Shown in pieces: positions 37,557 through 45,971 of a stretch of 64,000 bases of DNA. Every line of letters begins with the position of its first letter. Within the stretch, counting starts at the first letter, position 1. The position numbers and the translations under genes are program-made. The DNA is taken from positions 1,304,723 to 1,368,722 of the forward strand of contig NZ_JACHLB010000001.1 in the NCBI RefSeq assembly GCF_014207905.1. Reading direction: 5' to 3'. The DNA comes from Flavobacterium notoginsengisoli (GTDB lineage Bacteria > Bacteroidota > Bacteroidia > Flavobacteriales > Flavobacteriaceae). The notes under the pieces were generated by a model. It did no database searches. It was not told where the DNA came from and saw nothing but the letters and a program-made list of their open reading frames with translations.

Positions 37557-39008
37557 ATGAAAATAAATAAATATAATAGTCTAGTTTTTGCAATGTTATT
37601 CGGCTTCGGATTAACTAGCCAAGCGCAATCAAAACAATGGACTTTGGAGGAATGTGTTCGCTACGCATTAGAAAATAATATTACGATTAAACAATCGGAG
37701 TTAGATTTAAAAAACACTTCCATTGATAAAAAAGCGGCATTAGGAAATTATCTTCCATCTGTTAATGGAAACGCTTCTCACTCTTGGAATATTGGTTTGA
37801 ACCAGGATGTTACTACAGGTATTTTGCGTAACTCAACTACACAATATTCTTCACTTGGAGTGAGTGCTGGAGTTGATATCTACAAAGGACTTCAAAATCA
37901 AAATGCTTACAGAAAAGCTAAATTGTCTATTGTTGCTTCGCAATATCAATTGTTGAAAATGCAAGAAGATATTTCTTTGAATGTAGCAAGTGCATTTTTG
38001 CAGATTTTGTCTAATAAAGAAGACTTAAAAGTAAAAAAAGAACAATTGCTTATTGACGAGAAACGTTTTGCCCGTTCTGAAGAAATGGTAAAAGCAGGAA
38101 CAATTCCTCGTGGAGATTTGTTCGATTTAAAAGCAACCGTTGCAACAGACAAACAAAATATTGCTGTTTCAGAAAATAATTTATTGATTTCAAAATTGAG
38201 TTTAGCACAACTTTTACAATTAAAAGAGTTTGCTGATTTTGATGTAGTTGATGATACAAATGTTAAAGATGAAAACAATATTTTAGCTCAATCTCCTGTT
38301 GAAATTTACAACAAAGCCAAAGAGACCAGAACAGAATTGAAATTAGCTCAGGCTAATCTAGAAATTGCTGAAAAAAATGTAGCAATTGCAAAAGGTGCTT
38401 ACCAGCCAACTTTGAGTGCTTTTTACAGCTTTAATACCAGAGCAAGTTATTCTGATGTTATAAGAGGATCGGTTCCAAATACTGCAAACCCAACATCACA
38501 AATTGGTTATGTACAGGGAACTAATCAGGCTGTTTTGCAAGATAATTATGTTCCTGTGTTAGGAAAAGCAGATCCGATACTTGATCAGTTTAACGATAAT
38601 AAAGGACAGTCTTTTGGTTTCCAGCTTTCTGTGCCAATTTTCAATGGTTTCTCAGCAAGAAACAATGTCGAGCGTAACAAGGTAAGTTTAGAAAAATCTA
38701 AAATAGATTTAGAACAAAAAAGTTTAGATTTGCAACGTAACGTTTATACGGCTTTTACAGATGCAAGAGGAGCTTTAAATACTTTTGAAGCGGCGACAGT
38801 TACTTTAGAAGCTAGACAGCAAGCTTACAATTTTGCTAAAGAAAAATATGATGTAGGCTTGATGAATGCATTTGATTTCACGCAAGCTCAAACGTTATTG
38901 ACTAATGCACAATCTGATGTAATTCGAACAAAATACGATTACATGTTTAAAATTAAAATACTTGAATTTTATTTCGGAATTCCAATTGTTCCAATTATTA
39001 CAAAATAA
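37557..39008 (+). CDS. TolC-like outer-membrane efflux channel
   Basis: A 483-residue exported protein (signal peptide ending LTSQAQ) with the TolC duplicated architecture: two outer-membrane-efflux repeats, each with long amphipathic helices and short barrel strands. Sequence marks are WTLEECVRYALENNITIKQ at about 27-45 and the mirrored VPIFNGFSARNNVERNKVSLE near 355. It forms the exit duct for the MacB-type pump. The second adaptor gene starts 6 nt later. Confidence 0.93.
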   Translation: MKINKYNSLVFAMLFGFGLTSQAQSKQWTLEECVRYALENNITIKQSELDLKNTSIDKKAALGNYLPSVNGNASHSWNIGLNQDVTTGILRNSTTQYSSLGVSAGVDIYKGLQNQNAYRKAKLSIVASQYQLLKMQEDISLNVASAFLQILSNKEDLKVKKEQLLIDEKRFARSEEMVKAGTIPRGDLFDLKATVATDKQNIAVSENNLLISKLSLAQLLQLKEFADFDVVDDTNVKDENNILAQSPVEIYNKAKETRTELKLAQANLEIAEKNVAIAKGAYQPTLSAFYSFNTRASYSDVIRGSVPNTANPTSQIGYVQGTNQAVLQDNYVPVLGKADPILDQFNDNKGQSFGFQLSVPIFNGFSARNNVERNKVSLEKSKIDLEQKSLDLQRNVYTAFTDARGALNTFEAATVTLEARQQAYNFAKEKYDVGLMNAFDFTQAQTLLTNAQSDVIRTKYDYMFKIKILEFYFGIPIVPIITK

Positions 39009-39014
39009 TCTATT

Positions 39015-40307
39015 ATGTCAAAAAAAACAATTTATTTCTTAGTAGGTGGTGCATTAGTGCTCATTATAGCTTTAATCGGTCTTTCAAAAGCGGGAGTAAT
39101 AGGAAATAAGGATGAAGGAAAAGAAGTAGAAACCTCAAAAGTAATGGCTTCAACAATTGTTGAAACTGTTTCGGCAACAGGTAAAATTCAGCCAGAAATT
39201 GAAGTGAAAATTGCTTCGATGGTTTCGGGCGAAATCATAGCATTAAATGTAAAAGAAGGACAGGTTGTTAAAAAAGGAGAATTATTGGTAAAAATAAATC
39301 CAGACTTATATACCTCAGGTTTAGATCGATCTGTTGCAAATTTAGCTGGAACAAAAGCTAGTCTAACGCAATCTGATGCAAGTTTTAAAGAAGCAAAAGC
39401 AAATTACGACCGTAATAAAGTATTGTACGACAAAGGTGTAATATCAAAATCTGATTGGGACAAAGCGGTTTCTACTTATGAAGTTGCCAAAGCCACAAAA
39501 CAAAGTGCTTATTACAATGTTCAAAGTGCTTCAGCATCTGTTACAGAAGCTAAGGATAACTTAGGCAGAACTACCATTTATTCTCCAGCAGACGGAACAA
39601 TTTCTGTTTTGAATGTAGAATTAGGTGAAAGAGTTTTGGGAACGCAACAAATGGCGGGAACAGAACTTTTGCGTGTGGCAAATCTTAACAATATGGAGGT
39701 TGAAGTAGATGTAAATGAAAATGATATTGTAAAGATTAAAATAGGTGACGAAGCAAATGTTGAAGTTGATGCCTATTTAAAAAAGAAGTTTAAAGGAATT
39801 GTAACTAGTATTTCTAACTCTGCTAGTACAACACTTACTTCAGATCAGGTAACTAATTTCAAAGTAAAAGTTCGTATTTTAAAAGAATCTTATCAAGATC
39901 TTTTAGAAGGAAAACCAAGCACTTATTCTCCATTTAGACCAGGAATGACGGCAACAGTTGATATTATTACAACAACAAAAGCAAATGTTTTAGCTGTGCC
40001 AATTAGTTCTGTTGTAGTAAAATCTGATACGGCAGCTGTAAAAGAAATTAAAATGGAGTCTCCAGACGAAGAGAAAAAAACAGCTCCAAAGAATGATAAA
40101 AAATTCGAATGCGTTTTTGTAAAAGTGGGTGATAAAGCTCAAATAAGAATAATTAAAACAGGAATTCAAGACGATACTAATATTGAAGTAATGTCTGGAT
40201 TAAAAGCAGGAGATGTAGTTATTACGGGACCATATACAACTGTTTCTAAAGATCTTAATTCTGGAGATAAAGTAAAAATTAAGAAAGCAGAAGCTCCTAA
40301 AAAATAA
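39015..40307 (+). CDS. Periplasmic adaptor subunit (MacA/HlyD-like), copy 2
   Basis: A 430-residue membrane-fusion protein with an N-terminal helix (about 5-25), lipoyl halves, an alpha-hairpin (about 115-185) and a C-terminal beta domain that runs to a lysine-rich end. GYGTTxxP-like segments are not seen, but the GKIQPEIEVKIASMVSGEI and SPADGTISVLNVELGERV lipoyl pieces are clear. It is longer than the first adaptor, with an acidic/lysine-rich insertion near residues 348-365. It is probably a partner of the same TolC channel, perhaps for the second permease. Confidence 0.9.
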   Translation: MSKKTIYFLVGGALVLIIALIGLSKAGVIGNKDEGKEVETSKVMASTIVETVSATGKIQPEIEVKIASMVSGEIIALNVKEGQVVKKGELLVKINPDLYTSGLDRSVANLAGTKASLTQSDASFKEAKANYDRNKVLYDKGVISKSDWDKAVSTYEVAKATKQSAYYNVQSASASVTEAKDNLGRTTIYSPADGTISVLNVELGERVLGTQQMAGTELLRVANLNNMEVEVDVNENDIVKIKIGDEANVEVDAYLKKKFKGIVTSISNSASTTLTSDQVTNFKVKVRILKESYQDLLEGKPSTYSPFRPGMTATVDIITTTKANVLAVPISSVVVKSDTAAVKEIKMESPDEEKKTAPKNDKKFECVFVKVGDKAQIRIIKTGIQDDTNIEVMSGLKAGDVVITGPYTTVSKDLNSGDKVKIKKAEAPKK

Positions 40308-40342
40308 TAAAAAGAATTCAATAATATTTAAAATTTAATACC

Positions 40343-41014
40343 TTGTCTTTTATTCTCAACATCGAAACGGCTACTAAAAATTGTTCTGTGTCTGTCGCAA
40401 AAGATGGAAAAACAATTGCTTGCAACGAACTTGCAGACGAAGGATATTCGCATGCAGAAAAACTTCATGTTTTTATTGAAGAAGTAATTGCAAAAGCAGA
40501 AATTTCGGTTCAGGATCTGGTGGCAATTGCTGTTAGTCAAGGGCCAGGATCTTACACTGGGTTGAGAATTGGTGTTTCGGCGGCAAAAGGTTTATGTTAC
40601 GCTTTAAACATTCCTTTAATTGCTGTAGATACACTTCAAACTTTAGCTTCTCAGGCAGAAGTTACCGATGGAAAAATTATTCCGATGTTAGATGCACGCA
40701 GAATGGAAGTCTACAGTGCCATTTTCAATTCAGATTTGACAATTGACAGAGGTATTAAAGCGGAGATTATTGACGAAAATTCATTTCAAGAATATAATGA
40801 CAAGCTTTACTTTGTTGGAGATTGTGCCGACAAATGTAAAGCTGTTTTAACGAAGGATAATTTTGTCTTTTTAGAAGATGTAAAATATCCTTCAGCACAA
40901 GCGATGAGTAAAATCAGTTATGATAAATATCAAAAAAGCGACACTGTAGATGTCGCTTATTTTGAGCCTTATTATTTAAAAGATTTTATGATTGCTCCTC
41001 CAAAAAAGCAATAA
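40343..41014 (+). CDS. tsaB: tRNA threonylcarbamoyladenosine biosynthesis protein TsaB
   Basis: A 223-residue ASKHA-fold protein starting at TTG (MSFILNIETATKNCSVSV). Its motifs LNIETAT near the N-terminus and SQGPGSYTGLRIGVSAAKGL near residues 70-90 are diagnostic of TsaB, the dimer partner of TsaD in making the t6A base of tRNAs that read ANN codons. It lacks the metal-binding histidines of TsaD, as expected. It lies 35 nt after the exporter operon and may be read from it. Its stop codon directly abuts that of the convergent mscS-like gene. Confidence 0.93.
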   Translation: MSFILNIETATKNCSVSVAKDGKTIACNELADEGYSHAEKLHVFIEEVIAKAEISVQDLVAIAVSQGPGSYTGLRIGVSAAKGLCYALNIPLIAVDTLQTLASQAEVTDGKIIPMLDARRMEVYSAIFNSDLTIDRGIKAEIIDENSFQEYNDKLYFVGDCADKCKAVLTKDNFVFLEDVKYPSAQAMSKISYDKYQKSDTVDVAYFEPYYLKDFMIAPPKKQ

Positions 41015-41827
41015 TTATTTCTGTATTGTGTACGGTTGGATTGCGATTCCGGCTTCGTCTAATGCTATTTTACAATTCTCTAAGGTTTCAGAAAAAACAG
41101 ATCCATAATTGGCATTTTTTGCCCATGGACGAACTGCAAAATCGATAGAACTAGCAGATAGGTTTTTTACAAAAACTTCTGGAGCAGGCTTCTTTAATAC
41201 TTTTGGGTTTTTATTCAGAACATCTAAAAGTATTTCCTTTGCTTTTTTAATATCAGAATCATAAGAAATAGCAAAAGTTAAATCTGCTCTTCTTTCTCCC
41301 TGCATTGAATAATTAATAATATTTCCGTTAGAAAGTGAACCGTTTGGAACAAATACTGTTTGGTTATTTGCAGTAAGCATTTTGGTTACAAAAATCTGAA
41401 TTTCCAAAACTGTTGCAATTACTCCTTGCGCTTCTATTGTATCTCCAACTTTAAATGGCTTAAAAACAATAATCAGCATTCCGCCAGCAAAGTTAGAAAG
41501 AGACCCTTGCAATGATAAACCAACTGCAAGTCCCATTGCTCCTAAGATGGCTACAAAAGAAGAAGTTTCAATACCTAACTTAGAAATAAAGGTTACAAAC
41601 AATAAGATTCTTAAGGCCCATAACAAAATATCGGAGAGGAATTTTGTTAATGTTGGGTCTAAATTTCGCTGAATCATTATTTTCTTGATGATTCTATTAA
41701 TCAATCTGATGGCATAAAGACCGACAAATAAGATTAAAAATGCAGAAATTAATTTTGGTGAATAATCAACTAAAATGTCAATAAATCTAGAGATGTATTT
41801 ACTGACTTGTTCTGGGCTAAGGTTCAT
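41015..41827 (-). CDS. Small-conductance mechanosensitive channel (MscS family)
   Basis: A 270-residue channel with three N-terminal membrane helices (about 20-45, 65-85, 90-120). The pore helix GAMGLAVGLSLQGSLSNFAGG carries the alternating Gly/Ala packing of MscS, and is followed by the beta domain (FKPFKVGDTIEAQG) and the C-terminal alpha/beta domain. It opens under membrane tension to release solutes on hypo-osmotic shock. The length is close to E. coli MscS. A hairpin sits in its likely leader (41846-41864). Confidence 0.94.
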   Translation of the reverse strand: MNLSPEQVSKYISRFIDILVDYSPKLISAFLILFVGLYAIRLINRIIKKIMIQRNLDPTLTKFLSDILLWALRILLFVTFISKLGIETSSFVAILGAMGLAVGLSLQGSLSNFAGGMLIIVFKPFKVGDTIEAQGVIATVLEIQIFVTKMLTANNQTVFVPNGSLSNGNIINYSMQGERRADLTFAISYDSDIKKAKEILLDVLNKNPKVLKKPAPEVFVKNLSASSIDFAVRPWAKNANYGSVFSETLENCKIALDEAGIAIQPYTIQK

Positions 41828-41835
41828 GATTTTTA

Positions 41836-41864
41836 AAATAAAAAAACCTTCTCAAAGAGAAGGT
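41836..41864 (-). terminator. Terminator between the LEA-like gene and the mscS-like gene
   Basis: Stem ACCTTCTC / GAGAAGGT with loop of 3 nt; read on the minus strand it is followed by a T-run. It terminates the 128-codon gene, but also lies after a candidate -7 element for the channel gene. Confidence 0.75.
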
Positions 41865-41876
41865 AAATTGGTACTG

Positions 41877-41884
41877 CAAATATA
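41877..41884 (-). promoter_or_regulatory. Possible -7 promoter element of the mscS-like gene
   Basis: On the minus strand this reads TATATTTG, 49 nt before the ATG. No -33 TTG is seen at ideal spacing. Confidence 0.4.
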
Positions 41885-41913
41885 GAAATATTTACATTAT
41901 TAGAAAATGATGT

Positions 41914-42300
41914 TTAGGCTTTACCGTCTTCTTCGTCACTAATTTCACTTACATCAACTACATTTTCTGTTATAACTTCTGGACTGTCGTCACTGGTTAA
42001 AGCGGCTGCTTTTTCTTTTACAGAATCAATAACGTCGCTTACTGCTTCAGTCGCTTTTTCAGCGTATTCTGTTACAGTTTCTTTTGCTTTTTCAGCATAT
42101 TCTGCAGCACTGTCAATAATTGGTTCTGAAACTTCTTTTACTTTTTCGATAGCTTCTTCTGCAAAAGTTTCTGCTTTTTCAATATAAGGCGCAGCGGCTT
42201 CTTTTGCATGTTCTAAAGTACTTTCAGCACTATTAGCCAATTCTGTGGCAGACTCTTTTGTTGAGCCAAATAAATTTTTAAAAAATGAAGATAATCCCAT
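41914..42300 (-). CDS. LEA-like amphipathic helical protein, unknown function
   Basis: A 128-residue protein with no signal peptide, almost entirely Ala/Glu/Lys and predicted as one long amphipathic helix (about 10-100). It is built on an imprecise 11-residue period with recurring AEKAxE/VxE units, like YtxH, apolipoprotein-like or late-embryogenesis-abundant proteins. The tail is acidic (SDEEDGKA). Such proteins often help in desiccation or envelope stress; that is inference. It has its own terminator and is separate from the nearby mscS-like gene. Confidence 0.7.
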   Translation of the reverse strand: MGLSSFFKNLFGSTKESATELANSAESTLEHAKEAAAPYIEKAETFAEEAIEKVKEVSEPIIDSAAEYAEKAKETVTEYAEKATEAVSDVIDSVKEKAAALTSDDSPEVITENVVDVSEISDEEDGKA

Positions 42301-42397
42301 GGTTTTTAATTAATTGGTTAAGATTACAATATTAATTAATTTTATAGAATTTGTCGTTTTTTTATTTTTAAATAATTGATATTAAGCGATTAAAAAT

Positions 42398-42426
42398 AAA
42401 AAAGCGTCTCATTGAGACGCTTTTTT
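42398..42426 (-). terminator. Terminator after the NifU-family gene
   Basis: Stem GCGTCTC / GAGACGC, extended by A-T pairs, with a T-run on the minus strand. It lies 23 nt past the stop of the NifU-family gene; the symmetric A/T flanks may let it work in both directions. Confidence 0.85.
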
Positions 42427-42448
42427 AAAATATTATCTTTTATAAAAA

Positions 42449-43348
42449 TTAAGCATTAGAAGCTTCAACCTTTATAGCCTCATCATTCAACATGCTTTTC
42501 AACATATTTTCGATTCCGCTTTTTAAAGTGAAAGTTGAAGAAGGACAACCGCTGCAAGCACCTTGTAAAAGTACTTTTACCGTTTTGTCTTCTTCATTAT
42601 AAGATTCAAAAGCAATGTTTCCACCATCTGCAGCTACAGCTGGTTTTACATATTCTTCTAAAATATTAATGATTTGCTGAGAAGTAACATCTAATTTGTC
42701 GAAAGCTTCGTCTTTTGTAGCTTCATTTTTGGTAGCAGTTTGAATTAGACTTTCGTCTAAAACTGTTCCTCCATTTTCGATAAATTGCTTAATGAATGTT
42801 CTTAATTCTAAAGTAATTTCAGACCAGTCATTGATTTCATATTTAGTGACAGAAATATAGTTTTCGTCAATGAAAATTTCTTTTACATAAGGAAATTTAA
42901 ATAATTCCTGAGCCAATGGAGAAGAAGCCGTTTGGTCGATATTTTTGTATTCTACAGCGTTGCGAGTCAGCATTCTGCTTACAACAAATTTTAATGCAGA
43001 AGGATTTGGAGTAGTTTCTCCATAAACAGTAATAGGCTGCTTTTTAGCTTTATTTTCGTCAACTTTAATGATTACGCCACCTTTTTCAACAAAAGCACTA
43101 ATTTGCTCTGCTACAGCATCTTTAACGTCGTCCCAATCTACAATGCTATATCTTTCGATAGCAATAAAATTTCCTGAAATATAAACAGTTTTAACAAATG
43201 GTAAGTAAAATAATTGCTGAGCTAAAGGAGAAGCTTGAGCTTCATCAATGTTTTTGAATTCAAAATTTTGATTCTGTGTAATAAAGTCTTCAAACTCAAA
43301 CTTTAAAATAGTCGGATTTTGAGTCTCTTTTATAGTGATTTTTGTCAT
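42449..43348 (-). CDS. NifU-family Fe-S scaffold with duplicated N-terminal domain
   Basis: A 299-residue protein with two tandem Nfu N-terminal domains (about 1-95 and 105-200; both contain an NPT/NPSALKF-like start and SPLAQ[QE]LF). A C-terminal NifU domain follows (about 220-299) with the Fe-S ligating CSGCPSS motif. Nfu-type proteins assemble or carry [4Fe-4S] clusters to target enzymes. No signal peptide, so cytosolic. The gene has its own -7 element and terminator, so it is a single-gene unit. Confidence 0.92.
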   Translation of the reverse strand: MTKITIKETQNPTILKFEFEDFITQNQNFEFKNIDEAQASPLAQQLFYLPFVKTVYISGNFIAIERYSIVDWDDVKDAVAEQISAFVEKGGVIIKVDENKAKKQPITVYGETTPNPSALKFVVSRMLTRNAVEYKNIDQTASSPLAQELFKFPYVKEIFIDENYISVTKYEINDWSEITLELRTFIKQFIENGGTVLDESLIQTATKNEATKDEAFDKLDVTSQQIINILEEYVKPAVAADGGNIAFESYNEEDKTVKVLLQGACSGCPSSTFTLKSGIENMLKSMLNDEAIKVEASNA

Positions 43349-43364
43349 GATTGTATATTTTTTG

Positions 43365-43372
43365 CAAATTTA
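43365..43372 (-). promoter_or_regulatory. Probable -7 promoter element of the NifU-family gene
   Basis: Reads TAAATTTG on the minus strand, 16 nt before the ATG. Confidence 0.5.
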
Positions 43373-43491
43373 CTAAAGTTATTTTCTACTAATAACTATA
43401 TTTGATTTTTTAATGAAATAATTAAGACTCTTCTCAAAGAAATCGTGTTAAATTGCAGGAGTGAAAATTATATGGATACAAAATTGCCTTT

Positions 43492-44481
43492 ATGAAATTT
43501 AAAATCAGGGTTTTATTAATTTTTCTCATTACGACTTTTTATTCTTATTCTCAAGAAGGAATACCTGTTTATTCAGATTATTTGTCTGATAATTATTATT
43601 TAATTCACCCGTCAATGGCTGGTGCAGCTAACTGTGCTAAAATCAGATTGACAGCAAGAAAGCAATGGTTTGGGCAAGAAGATGCGCCAACTTTGCAGAC
43701 TTTAAGTTTTAACGGAAGACTGGGTGAACGTTCTGGAGCTGGTATAATTGTTTTTAATGATAAAAATGGGTACCATTCTCAAAAAGGTGTAAAACTAACT
43801 TACGCCCATCATATTATGTTTTCTAGAGATGAAGTCGATTTAAATCAGTTGTCTTTTGGAATTAGCGGAGGGTTGATACAAAATCAATTGGATGAAACTA
43901 AATTCGGAGGAACTTTTGATCCTACTGTTTTCGGTTCAATTCAAAAAGATTCTTATTTTAACGTAGATGTTGGAGCTTCTTATAACTATCTGGATTTTTA
44001 TGCTCACGCAACCGTTCAGGGATTATTAGAAACCAGAAGAGAATTATATACAGATTATGAAAGTGATAATCTGAGAAAGTTTTTATTGAGTGCAGGTTAT
44101 GTTTTTGGTAAAAATGATAATTGGACTTGGGAGCCTTCTATTCTTTTTCAATTATTTGACCAAACAAAAGAGAAAACACTCGATTTGAATATGAAAGCCT
44201 ACAAAAACATGGATTTTGGAAGTTTATGGGCGGCATTATCTTATAGAAGAAGTTTCGATGGTGCACAATATCTTTCGGGAACGGGAGTCGCATCTCAAAA
44301 ATTGCAATATTTTACGCCGATTGTCGGAGTAAACTTTAAGAACTTTATGTTTGCTTATACTTATTCTCAAGTAACAGGAGATGTGAAATTTGACACAGGA
44401 GGCTATCACCAAATTACCTTAGGAGTTAATTTATTCTGTAGAAAAGCACGTTACGACTGTAACTGTCCGGCAATTAATTAA
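43492..44481 (+). CDS. PorP/SprF family outer-membrane protein, orphan copy
   Basis: A 329-residue protein with a signal peptide (ending FYSYSQ) and the family motif YLIHPSMAGAANCAKIRLTARKQW, followed by barrel strands. It belongs to the same PorP/SprF family as the 8.3-kb gene but is clearly diverged. There is no adhesin with a C-terminal export domain next to it. The following gene is an unrelated carbonic-anhydrase-like enzyme 10 nt downstream. It ends with four cysteines clustered in the last 15 residues (CRKARYDCNCPAIN), unlike the first copy. It could serve an adhesin encoded elsewhere. Confidence 0.85.
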   Translation: MKFKIRVLLIFLITTFYSYSQEGIPVYSDYLSDNYYLIHPSMAGAANCAKIRLTARKQWFGQEDAPTLQTLSFNGRLGERSGAGIIVFNDKNGYHSQKGVKLTYAHHIMFSRDEVDLNQLSFGISGGLIQNQLDETKFGGTFDPTVFGSIQKDSYFNVDVGASYNYLDFYAHATVQGLLETRRELYTDYESDNLRKFLLSAGYVFGKNDNWTWEPSILFQLFDQTKEKTLDLNMKAYKNMDFGSLWAALSYRRSFDGAQYLSGTGVASQKLQYFTPIVGVNFKNFMFAYTYSQVTGDVKFDTGGYHQITLGVNLFCRKARYDCNCPAIN

Positions 44482-44491
44482 ATTTTATTTT

Positions 44492-45010
44492 ATGCTGATT
44501 AAATCTGTAAACGGAAAATCACCTTCAATTCCAGAAGATTGTTATGTTGCCGAAAATGCAACAATAGTTGGAGATGTAAGCTTTGGAGAAAATTGCAGCG
44601 TGTGGTTTAATGCAGTTATTCGAGGTGATGTTCATTTTATTAAAATCGGAAATAAAGTAAACATTCAAGACGGTGCAATTATTCATTGCACATATCAAAA
44701 ACATCCCACTATTATAGGAAATAATGTTTCAATCGGACATAATGCAATTGTACACGGTTGCACAATTCACGATAATGTTTTGATTGGAATGGGCGCAATT
44801 GTTATGGATAATTGTGTTGTTGAAAGTAATGCTATTATTGCAGCTGGAGCCGTGGTAACACAAAACACTGTAGTGTCTTCAGGAAGTATTTATGCGGGTG
44901 TTCCAGCGAAAAAAGTGAAAGATATTGATCAGTCTGATTTTGCGGGAGAAATTGAGCGTATTTCAAATAATTATGTAATGTATTCGAGTTGGTTTAAAAA
45001 CGAAGAATAA
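44492..45010 (+). CDS. Gamma-carbonic-anhydrase-family hexapeptide protein
   Basis: A 172-residue left-handed beta-helix protein. The three zinc ligands of the gamma-carbonic anhydrase family are present as H65, H83 and H88 (H-x17-H-x4-H), in IIHCTYQ and IGHNAIVHGC. The family includes true carbonic anhydrases and inactive relatives, so the activity is not certain. Its gene is 10 nt after the orphan sprF-like gene and ends at a terminator shared with the convergent response regulator. Confidence 0.9.
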   Translation: MLIKSVNGKSPSIPEDCYVAENATIVGDVSFGENCSVWFNAVIRGDVHFIKIGNKVNIQDGAIIHCTYQKHPTIIGNNVSIGHNAIVHGCTIHDNVLIGMGAIVMDNCVVESNAIIAAGAVVTQNTVVSSGSIYAGVPAKKVKDIDQSDFAGEIERISNNYVMYSSWFKNEE

Positions 45011-45032
45011 TTATAACAAAATTTCAAAAATA

Positions 45033-45079
45033 AAAATTCCAAATTCCGAAAGAGCTCAGTCTTGGAATTTGGAATTTTT
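45033..45079. terminator. Bidirectional terminator between convergent genes
   Basis: Stem ATTCCAAATTCC (45036-45047) / GGAATTTGGAAT (45064-45075), extended by A-T pairs, with T-runs both ways. It separates the carbonic anhydrase gene from the LytTR regulator gene. Confidence 0.85.
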
Positions 45080-45100
45080 TTTTATTGGAATTTAAAAAAA

Positions 45101-45814
45101 TTATAGATTTATTTTTTCGAAGAAAGTGCTCTTGTAGCTTTCGCTAATTGGAATTCTCTTATCGCTTATTAAAACCTTATTTTTTTGAATAGATTTTACA
45201 TGTTTGATATTGATAATGTATGATCTGTGAATTCTGGCAAAACCCTTATTTGAAAGTAAGTTTTCAAGTTTAATCAAACTTATTAGTGTTAGAGTAAATT
45301 TATTATCTGTGGTATAAATTTTTACATAATCCTTTAATCCTTCGATAAAGAGAATATCTGCAAAGTTTAATTTTACGTTTTCATATTCGGCTCTAACAAA
45401 CATGAAATCTTGTTCAATTTCTGGTGTATTTGTGTTCTCAGCATTTGTTTGAATAGCTACTGGCTGAAGAATTTGCTGTGCTCTAACAACCGCTTTTAAA
45501 AAACGATGAAAAGGAATTGGTTTTACCAAATAATCAACCGCACCAAGATTAAATCCTTCAACGGCATAATCAGAATAAGCAGTTGTAAAAATTACTAAAG
45601 GCTTTTTTTCAATGGTGTTTAGAAAATCAATTCCAGAAAAATGAGGCATCTGGATGTCTAGAAAAATTAAATCAACATTATTCTGATTGATAAATGAAAC
45701 TGCATCAATCGCATTATTAAAAGAATTGATCAGTTCTAATGAGTCTACTTTTTTGACAAAATCCTGCAATAATTCTACCGCTAGAGGTTCATCATCAATA
45801 ATTACACATTTCAT
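45101..45814 (-). CDS. LytTR-family response regulator
   Basis: A 237-residue regulator: receiver domain (about 1-115, phospho-acceptor D53 in LIFLDIQMP, acidic pocket IIDDEP at 5-10) and a C-terminal LytTR DNA-binding domain (about 135-237, with LKDYVKIYT and FARIHRSYIINIKH). The frame can start 12 codons earlier at 45850, but a -7-like element lies just upstream of that point, which would leave no leader. The start MKCVIIDDEP fits both family and promoter, so it is preferred. It lies downstream of the LytS-type kinase gene (about 120-nt gap), its likely partner. The target genes are unknown. Confidence 0.9.
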   Translation of the reverse strand: MKCVIIDDEPLAVELLQDFVKKVDSLELINSFNNAIDAVSFINQNNVDLIFLDIQMPHFSGIDFLNTIEKKPLVIFTTAYSDYAVEGFNLGAVDYLVKPIPFHRFLKAVVRAQQILQPVAIQTNAENTNTPEIEQDFMFVRAEYENVKLNFADILFIEGLKDYVKIYTTDNKFTLTLISLIKLENLLSNKGFARIHRSYIINIKHVKSIQKNKVLISDKRIPISESYKSTFFEKINL

Positions 45815-45851
45815 TTTTTCAGAATTAGGTTTATAATTTTGTTTCGGCATT

Positions 45852-45859
45852 CAAAAGTA
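45852..45859 (-). promoter_or_regulatory. Possible -7 promoter element of the LytTR regulator
   Basis: Reads TACTTTTG on the minus strand, 37 nt before the chosen ATG at 45814. It would allow the regulator to be made independently of the kinase operon. Confidence 0.45.
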
Positions 45860-45971
45860 ATTTGAAACCAGTAAATTAAGTTTTAAAATTTTCATAAAAT
45901 ACTGGTTCAGCTAATTAAAATTATACGTTAACAGCAGTAGTTTTTTACCAAAGAATTATAATTCGTTTTTA

